DNA of 64,000 nucleotides, taken from contig JAPWDM010000005.1 of assembly GCA_035578155.1 (NCBI GenBank), positions 45,720,954-45,784,953 of the forward strand. The letters are read 5' to 3'. Below are positions 57,560 to 64,000 of this stretch, piece by piece (position 1 is the first letter of the stretch; each line of letters begins with the position of its first letter). This stretch comes from Brachynemurus nebulosus (lineage: Eukaryota; Arthropoda; Insecta; Neuroptera; Myrmeleontidae). Both the position numbers and the translations under genes were made by a program. The notes under the pieces were generated by a model. The model saw nothing but the letters and a program-made list of their open reading frames with translations, was not told where the DNA came from and ran no database searches.

Positions 57560-58294
57560 ATCGGCAGTGTGCAGTTCTGAGCAAGTCAGGATACTTTGTA
57601 TTCAGTCGTTCGGTGGCAGTGAATCAATGCGTATTAATTGTTAATCAATTGTTTATTACAAACACAAACAATGTGTAGCCACATAACACATTTTCTTTCC
57701 TTTTTTGGTTACATTGGTTTCAATAGTATAGAGAGAGCAGTGTGGTTCCGATTATAATAATTTACGACATAAGTATCTCAAAACCGCTCTTTTCCAATTT
57801 CGTGTTCCACTAGTTATACTACAATACTTAAATACACATACATACACAACATAAAAAGCACGGGCTGAATAGTGCTTTTAGATTTCTACAACTTGGTTGC
57901 TTGTATGTAAAGGTACCACTACAAATAACCATGTGCTTGCCTCGAACAACACAGCTTTACCAAGCGTCCCGTTCGTTTTCCCGTATATAGTAGTAGTGAC
58001 GTCACACGCCAAGATCAATATAGGCGTGTTTGTTACAAACTAAACTTCATAACATTGTACAGGCTTGCTTGCCATCTATGTATATGTATTGCTTGGGTTT
58101 ATTATATGAGTGTATATGTACGTATTCCACGGCTCTCTCTCTACATATTGCCGCGATAGTATTGTAGATATTGAACAGAGTCAGAGCCAAGGAGTGTGGC
58201 GGCTCCGACCGGCTATTGAATAGTGCGCGAGTGAAACGGCCGAAAGCCGCCATTTTTGGGGGGCCGGAAAAATCACGTTATATGTGTGATAAAA
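57560..58294 (+). promoter_or_regulatory. Candidate promoter and 5' UTR of a + strand gene
   Basis: GC content and CpG rise towards 58.2 kb. A perfect CRE palindrome GTGACGTCAC lies at 57996-58005. A YY1-type element GCCGCCATTTTT lies at 58246-58257, about 40 bp before the candidate ATG, in TATA-less context. TTCAGTCGTTCGGTGG at 57601 resembles an arthropod initiator but is far upstream. On the minus strand the YY1 site reads AAAAATGGCGGC and opens a 68-codon frame (58047-58253), so a divergent or minus-strand start is an alternative. Confidence 0.5.
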
Positions 58295-58323
58295 ATGGCC
58301 ACGGATGTTTTTTCAGTAAAAAG
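58295..58323 (+). CDS. Candidate first coding exon (MATDVFSVK...), gene unidentified
   Basis: ATG in a favourable context (AAAAATGGCC) opens MATDVFSVK plus two further bases, then AAAAAG|GTAATG, a plausible donor at 58324. It follows directly on the CpG-rich block with a YY1-type site. Only nine codons are visible, so no family can be named. The downstream exon is not found before the window end and the intron would exceed 5 kb. The call rests on context and splice signal, not homology. Confidence 0.45.
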
Positions 58324-59332
58324 GTAATGCAATTATTGTATATTAGATAAATTAAAATATAAATTTTGAAAAATTTTCGACGACCGGTTTTTTTTTATTT
58401 TATGTGATGAATTTTTAATTTAATTTTCTCTTATCGGTGATATAATCTCATTCATTAAAATGTTGGTTCGTTCATGTATTTTGCGGTTGGTAATACAGTT
58501 CACTGTACATAGTGTTTTATACGGTTTGTGTCTTGACTAGATTATCGTTTATTTTAATATTTAATAAAAGTGGGTATTATTTTTTTGATTTTGTTTTTGA
58601 TTTGGTGTGATTTTTATTTTAAATTGAGTTTATTTTGATTTTTAATCATTTCTGGCAAGAATGTAAAACCAATAAAATTTAACTACTTGTTGAATGGAAA
58701 CGTGCAAACATGAATTTTAAAAAAAAAAATAGGTAGTCACATTAATTTTTAGTGTCCCGGATCAAAATTGACAATTACTTCAGTTTTCGTCTGTCTGTGA
58801 CAAGTGATCTGTCACACATAAAACTATTCGACATACAAAATTTGAATTTTTGTACAAGGGTACAGTGTTATGGCTCCATTATAGACGTGAAGTATAAAAA
58901 GTTGAATTTCGTTTTTGAAAAGAATGTTAATGGCATATCGTGTAAGATGTCACGGGAAAGTCTAGTGAAGAATGAATTCAACAATATACCGTGTGAGTTT
59001 TTTGAGAATTGCCCTTTTTTATTACAGCTAAACCGTTGATTTAATCGAAAAATTGTTCAAATAAGAGTTGTAGATATCGACAGGGGCAACCGATTGCTAT
59101 AGTCAGGAGCTTTATAGCTCTTATGATTTTCGAGCTATGGTACAAACTTATAGTTTTTTTAAATGAGACTATATATTAATTTTCCGATAAAACTATGAAC
59201 TAATGCATCAACTAACAACATAAATGAGCAAAAAAATTTTTTTTACCCAAATTTTTTTACCCAAGGTGGTAAAAATATGCATATGCACTTGAGGCTATTT
59301 CAACCGATAGTGTTCGCGTTGGTTACATTTCT
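58324..59332. other. Probable intron sequence
   Basis: Homopolymer-rich. The 95-codon + frame at 58752-59039 has mixed composition but no recognised motif and no clear acceptor/donor pair; it is left unassigned. Confidence 0.4.
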
Positions 59333-59340
59333 ATTACATC

Positions 59341-59824
59341 CAGGGTCGCGCCAAGGGACATTTGCGCTGGGGTGCAAGACAAAAATTGCCGCCCCTAAAA
59401 CGCCAGACTTATTTGTAATACATTTTTGATAATAAAATATGTATATGCCTCCCGGCTACCAGTTTACTTACTATATATACTTACTTTAATGAAATGCAAG
59501 ATTGATAAATGTTTTATGTGTAGAATTCAACGACGGTTTTTATAAAATTAAAGCGTGCAAGAGCATGTTCGATCCCGATCCCGTTTGATCTCGCCGATTA
59601 CTGCGCAAATGATTGTTGTCGCTGGTCAACAATCGGAATAATTGGATTACCGACGGGTCACAACAATCATAATAGACAAGTATTTAAGCAAAATGCGGGT
59701 AACATTTAAGTGTCATCAAAATTACCACATAAAAATAGTAATAATTTTATATTTTATTTGCCGCCCCCAAAGCCTGCCGCCGGGGTACTAGGCACCCCTA
59801 ACACCCCCGCTTGGCGCGGCCCTG
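59341..59824. mobile_element. hAT-type MITE (484 bp, TSD ATTACATC)
   Basis: The left end CAGGGTCGCGCCAAGGGACA and the right end (minus strand) CAGGGCCGCGCCAAGCGGGG are inverted. Perfect 8-bp duplication ATTACATC (59333-59340, 59825-59832). Inner GCCGCCCC blocks are also mirrored. The + frame 59710-60003 runs over its right edge and is incidental. Confidence 0.93.
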
Positions 59825-59832
59825 ATTACATC

Positions 59833-60817
59833 CAAGAAAAGAGCCTTTTCCAGTACCATTTCTATCATACAAATTTGACTGTAATAAAAATGGCAACTCT
59901 CAAAAAACTCACATGGTATATGATGTATCTTTTAAAAATATTTTTCTGTCGTAAAAACGCCGTTAACAACCTTATTATCAAAGTGATTATTCAAAATGAT
60001 TAGGATAAAAAATTCTAGCGCGATCAGTTTAAGAAAAAATTTTTAATTCTTAATCAATGTAACAACTTATTGTACGGGGCACTAATTGTGCAAATACTTT
60101 TATAAACATTTTACCGATTTTTTTTTAAAAATAATTTTCCTAATCACAGCTTACGCATTGTCCTTTCCGACTTAATTATTGATGACTCATTAAAATTTTA
60201 TGTAGGATATCGACTTTATTAATTGACATCCATACATATTACCATCCACGTAATAGAAGTTCGTCTCTGTTTAGCTAATAAGCAAGATACTCTTTCAAAA
60301 GGACACTTATGAACATAAAAACTTATTAATTTTTGGTATCTGATGCTAGCGGCCGTAATATGAAACCAGTTGATATAATCGATTCGTTTTTTCTTGTTTG
60401 TATTTTTTTTTTTTTGCCTATATATCCCTGCAGGATAATAATTATCTGTTTCAATTGGTTGCAGAAAAAATTTAATTAAAATTTTTATCTATGTGGGTAG
60501 AAGACGCTATCTGTATGAGGAGAGAATAGAAATATAGGCCACCAATGTGATCCAATTTGTTTGGATGGTCCACATTTTTTTTGAATTTTCACTCTATCAT
60601 CAGTGTTGGATTACCGCGTAGGCATGGCAGGCACGTGCCAGGGGGTTAACCATGTTAACCATAAAAGTTTTACTTAAGCTGCAAATTATATAACAAACGT
60701 TTAATCAATTGATAAAAGCATCTATTGATTGATTTGCATATACTTAATTTTATATTTAAATATAACTCCCAGATCTTGTATAATTTTTTCTTTTTATGAA
60801 TTATTACTCTTTAAATT
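59833..60817. other. Non-coding DNA; possible lone hAT terminus at ~60603
   Basis: CAGTGTTGGATTACCGCG followed by GGCACGTGCCAGGGGG looks like a hAT-type 5' end, but no partner end or duplication was found. Confidence 0.35.
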
Positions 60818-60821
60818 TTAA

Positions 60822-61699
60822 GGGGAACCACTAGAGTGACCGTCTGAAAAAAGGTGATTTTTGGGAATTTTTTTAAAGAAAACTACTGTATGGAATGTTT
60901 TAATACTTTAAGGATATATTCGTTGATATATAATAAATTCATGATAAAATTTTTGCACCAAAAAACTGAAGATTCAGTGTTTTATTCGCAATCCCCTAAG
61001 GCTCCTCCACTGCTGCAGTGATAGCGACCTTCACAGTGCCTGAAATCAAAAAACCCAAAAAGTCTATTAAACTAGAAGGTATTATCCGTGCCATGAACCT
61101 CAATCGAAAAAAATGTTGAAATTTAAGAAAATGGCGGAGTTTTAAAAAAAGAGTTTAAAATTTTTGGCGAAAATTTGATAATTTTTGGCCTGCAAAAATT
61201 ACATTTTTTATTCGATCGGAAAATTGGAGGTTCATGACACGAAGAAACGTATATAAAAGAAGCTGAAATAAAAATCAAATCGATCGGATGATTTGTCTTC
61301 GAGTTATGACTGCAGCAAATTTGAAAAATGTAGTTTTTCATTACCTTACCTTTTAGTTTTAATCCCTGAGAATTTTTATTAAAATTATTTACAATGTACT
61401 CATTATAATGGTCATAGTAAAACTAGATGAGTCGTTTAAATGTGCGAGGGTCTAGCTGCTCCACAACACGTGATTGGCAGCCACGTCCAGAAACTCCCGA
61501 ACTATCAACTTTCATACATTTCTCAATACCTCAAAGTTAACAATGAAAATCAGAATCCGCTCTTCAGATGGCTGTAACTCAAAAACTATTTGCGATATGC
61601 ACTTGAAATTTTAGTACGTTATTTTTAAACGTCTAGACTATCGAAACATGCAAAAACAAATTTTCAAATTTTTCCAAAATGTCACACTAGTGGTCCCCC
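60822..61699 (+). mobile_element. TTAA-flanked TIR element, copy B (878 bp)
   Basis: TTAA at 60818-60821 and 61700-61703. Left end GGGGAACCACTAGAGTGACC; right end (minus strand) GGGGGACCACTAGTGTGACA. Same strand and largely the same sequence as 7879-8731, with small insertions and deletions. The minus-strand frame 61123-61341 is not conserved between copies. Confidence 0.92.
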
Positions 61700-61951
61700 T
61701 TAAGTACCCTTACATGAGAAGGAGTACATTTTTGCCTGGGAGTACTGTATTTCTCAATGCGGCATTGTCTATCACTACCTACATGGTAATATGAAACTTT
61801 GATTGAATACAATTCCTGTAAATTCCCTTCCAATTAGGTAAATTAGCAGAAAACAAATGTCTAAAATTGTTTGAGTGGGCACCATACCGGGTGTTAAACG
61901 ATTCTTTCAAAATGAATAAATAAAGTCTTCTTATTCACGATGTAGTAATTA

Positions 61952-62358
61952 CAGTAGTACCTCGATAATTTGACCCTCGAAAATCCGGAGTCTAAAAGTT
62001 GTAGTTAATTGATAACAAATAGTAGATACAATTTTACACACATTTACATTCTATATTTACAGTCAATTAGTACAGTAAAATATATAATTGTATTGTACAG
62101 TAATTAATTACGCGTACAGTGACCTTTTTACTCTACACGTAAAATTACTGTATTTAGGTTTTTGTAACTGAAGGAGCCAGTTTTGAGAAGTGCCTACAAA
62201 CCCAGTACATAGAACAGCAGTGCTTGCTTTTAACTTCTTAGAGGAGCTATAAGTGGTCTCGAATTCATTACATTTTAAACGATCTCTCGATGGTCCGGCT
62301 TTTTCATAAATCCGGCCTACCGAGCGCCCATTTTAGCTGGATTATCGAGGTCTTACTG
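61952..62358. mobile_element. pogo/Tigger-like MITE (407 bp, TA-flanked)
   Basis: The left end CAGTAGTACCTCGATAATTT and the right end (minus strand) CAGTAAGACCTCGATAATCC carry the classical pogo/Tigger-style phrase ACCTCGATAATCC, with TA outside both (61950-61951 and 62359-62360). A second TCCGG motif is mirrored inside. Non-coding. Confidence 0.9.
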
Positions 62359-62360
62359 TA

Positions 62361-64000
62361 TATGAATTGTGTTAGAGTGCCTGCTATAGTTTAAAAATAA
62401 GCGTCAGATGCAACCTGTACTTGCGCAAAGAGTGTTCCGTACTATCAGTTTTTTATTACGAAATTGATGTAATAGCATGAGGGTGGGAAAAAATATTTTT
62501 TCTAATAAATAAATTATATTCCTGAAATAAACTATAATTCTCAATTTTTAAACGATTTTATCTTTATCTTGGCCTGTTTACACTTATCAAAAAGAAACAG
62601 AGATGAATGACTGAATGTTCCAAAGTATTTATTATAAAACATGCATTAATAGATAATATTTTGAATTAGAAAATTTTCTAAAGAACTCATTTTCTTAATA
62701 TTCATTTTCTAAAAAATTCACAAAAGTATTACATTAACATAATTATTGACGAACAACACTTTGATCAAAGCAAAATGTGTCATCAAGTTTTCTTTTTGTG
62801 TACCAAGGAAATTATACGTAATAAAATATAGTCCTGATAATTTTCTGTTAATCTACACCACATTCTTAAAGTTTTTGAATTTTTTCAGATTTTTCTGAGC
62901 GATCCCCCTCGGAATAAGAGTCAGAGACAACAAGTTTTAAGCCCCCTCTTAAAAAAAAATTACAGTTATCCACATTATTGAAGTCGTGCTTTAATAAACT
63001 TTCTTTTGATATCCTACTTGATGCTTACCCCCTGAAATTAACCCCCAGAATCGAAATTCACCTTCACATCTATAATTAAGTTACCACATTCTATCGTTGT
63101 GCTAAATTTCAAATTTCCACATCGAATAGTTTCTGAGAAAATTGCTTTTGACAGACGGACGGGCACCGAAGTGAATCCATAAGTGTTACATTTTGCCAGT
63201 TTTGGGACGGAACACTAAAAAGGAAAACAAAATTTTAATTGAATATTAAGGCGCTATAAATATTAAATAACGATTAAATTTCAAAAAAAGTTTTAATAAT
63301 TGTTATCACAAATTAAAGTTGGTTAATTGTGAAATTTTTTATTTTTCGTTACTTTTTTTGATTTCTTAATTTTTGATATTTTCATTTGACATTATCTACC
63401 TGAGAAAGTTCAGTCTATAATTAAAAAGTAATTTCATATTAAAAACCTCTGTGACCGACAGACGAACGGATTCGAGAGTGATCTTATAGGGCTTCCATTT
63501 TTCCTTTTAAGGTACAAAGTCTTAAAAATGGATTATTATATTCAGTATGGTTATTTTAAATTACTTAGTAAAATATTATACCTACGTTAGAATTTGTTGA
63601 ATTTATTCTTTTCACAACCATGTGCTTTCTAATCAACATGAAATTTCAAAGGAATTTTATGTTCTAAAATCTATCGAATTTCGTTGGTTTCAATTGACTT
63701 TCCTTATTATTTTGTTTAGGTATCCAACATTCTAATCTTTAGCAGAATTGTTAATTTATTGGTTTTGTGAAATTCCCACATTAGCTGCATGTTAAATATT
63801 TATTAATTACTATAAAATAACATATCCAAAAATCATTCAATAATCATTAAATATTTTTTTTAAGAAAGTAATTCAAGGCTTGTTCAAGCAAATATTCTAA
63901 GTTTTAAATTCCTATGAAGTAAACAGATAGGTTCATTGACTCAAAGTGTGCCCGCTCAAATATCACGAAAATGTCAAATTGACTTTTTTTACATGTTGCA
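62361..64000. other. Non-coding DNA; insect-type repeat fragment at ~62880-63230
   Basis: The fragment runs through CTCGGAATAAG, ATCGAATAGTTTCTGAGAAA and GACAGACGGACGGGCACC to TTTTGGGACGGAACACTAAA. A similar GACCGACAGACGAACGG phrase is at 63451. This resembles widespread insect repeats ending in a 'GGGTACGGAACCCTAAAAA' phrase. No gene seen. Confidence 0.4.

Noticed and set aside
60600..60650. hAT terminus CAGTGTTGGATTACCGCG
   Set aside because: No matching second end or 8-bp duplication was found within several kilobases.

Overview
The window is AT-rich animal DNA, most likely from an insect (possibly hemipteran). The evidence is spliceosomal exon signals in very AT-rich non-coding DNA, long (TA)n tracts, and a large load of terminal-inverted-repeat DNA transposons and Helitron-like elements. 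No taxon is proven. There are no bacterial-type operons, no rRNA or tRNA genes and no CRISPR. Almost every open reading frame is short and accidental or lies inside a repeat.

Host gene content is small. A 109-bp GC-rich segment at 7244-7352 is flanked by a good acceptor and donor and looks like an internal coding exon on the + strand of an unidentified gene. At 57.56-58.32 kb a CpG-containing block with a CRE palindrome and a YY1-type motif leads into ATG and a short coding segment ending at a splice donor (58295-58323), a plausible start of a second gene. A second GC-rich block at 51.69-52.08 kb may be a promoter with a non-coding first exon. The rest is best read as intron or intergenic DNA.

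The bulk is mobile DNA, and many copies can be delimited to the base from their target-site duplications (TSDs). hAT-type elements with 8-bp TSDs lie at 1845, 4515, 4918, 18383, 20884, 21169, 21647 and 59341, with less certain ones at 9346, 41925 and 43585. TA-flanked Tc1/mariner/pogo-type elements lie at 673, 3401, 6604, 17963, 22201, 32181, 43806, 49839 and 61952. A PIF/Harbinger-type element with TAA duplication is at 14236. Two copies of a TTAA-flanked family are at 7879 and 60822. Two Helitron-like elements are at 34571 and 52203. Two broken transposase genes can be read: Tc1-like at 22.46-23.05 kb (-) and mariner-like at 37.08-37.39 kb (+).

The most structured region is 17963-24667. A TA-flanked element is split by a 5.87-kb hAT insertion with a perfect 8-bp TSD, and the hAT itself holds seven further elements. 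A second theme is a modular repeat family in four places (10.5, 13.1, 45.4 and 53.5 kb). It has a fixed module order, an expandable ~120-bp tandem unit and an internal (TA)n tract. Other items are a ~35-bp minisatellite shared by three loci, a ~150-bp tandem repeat enclosed by inverted repeats, and a 326-bp near-perfect foldback at 51.07 kb. I found no convincing undescribed functional system; the strongest novelty is in repeat architecture.
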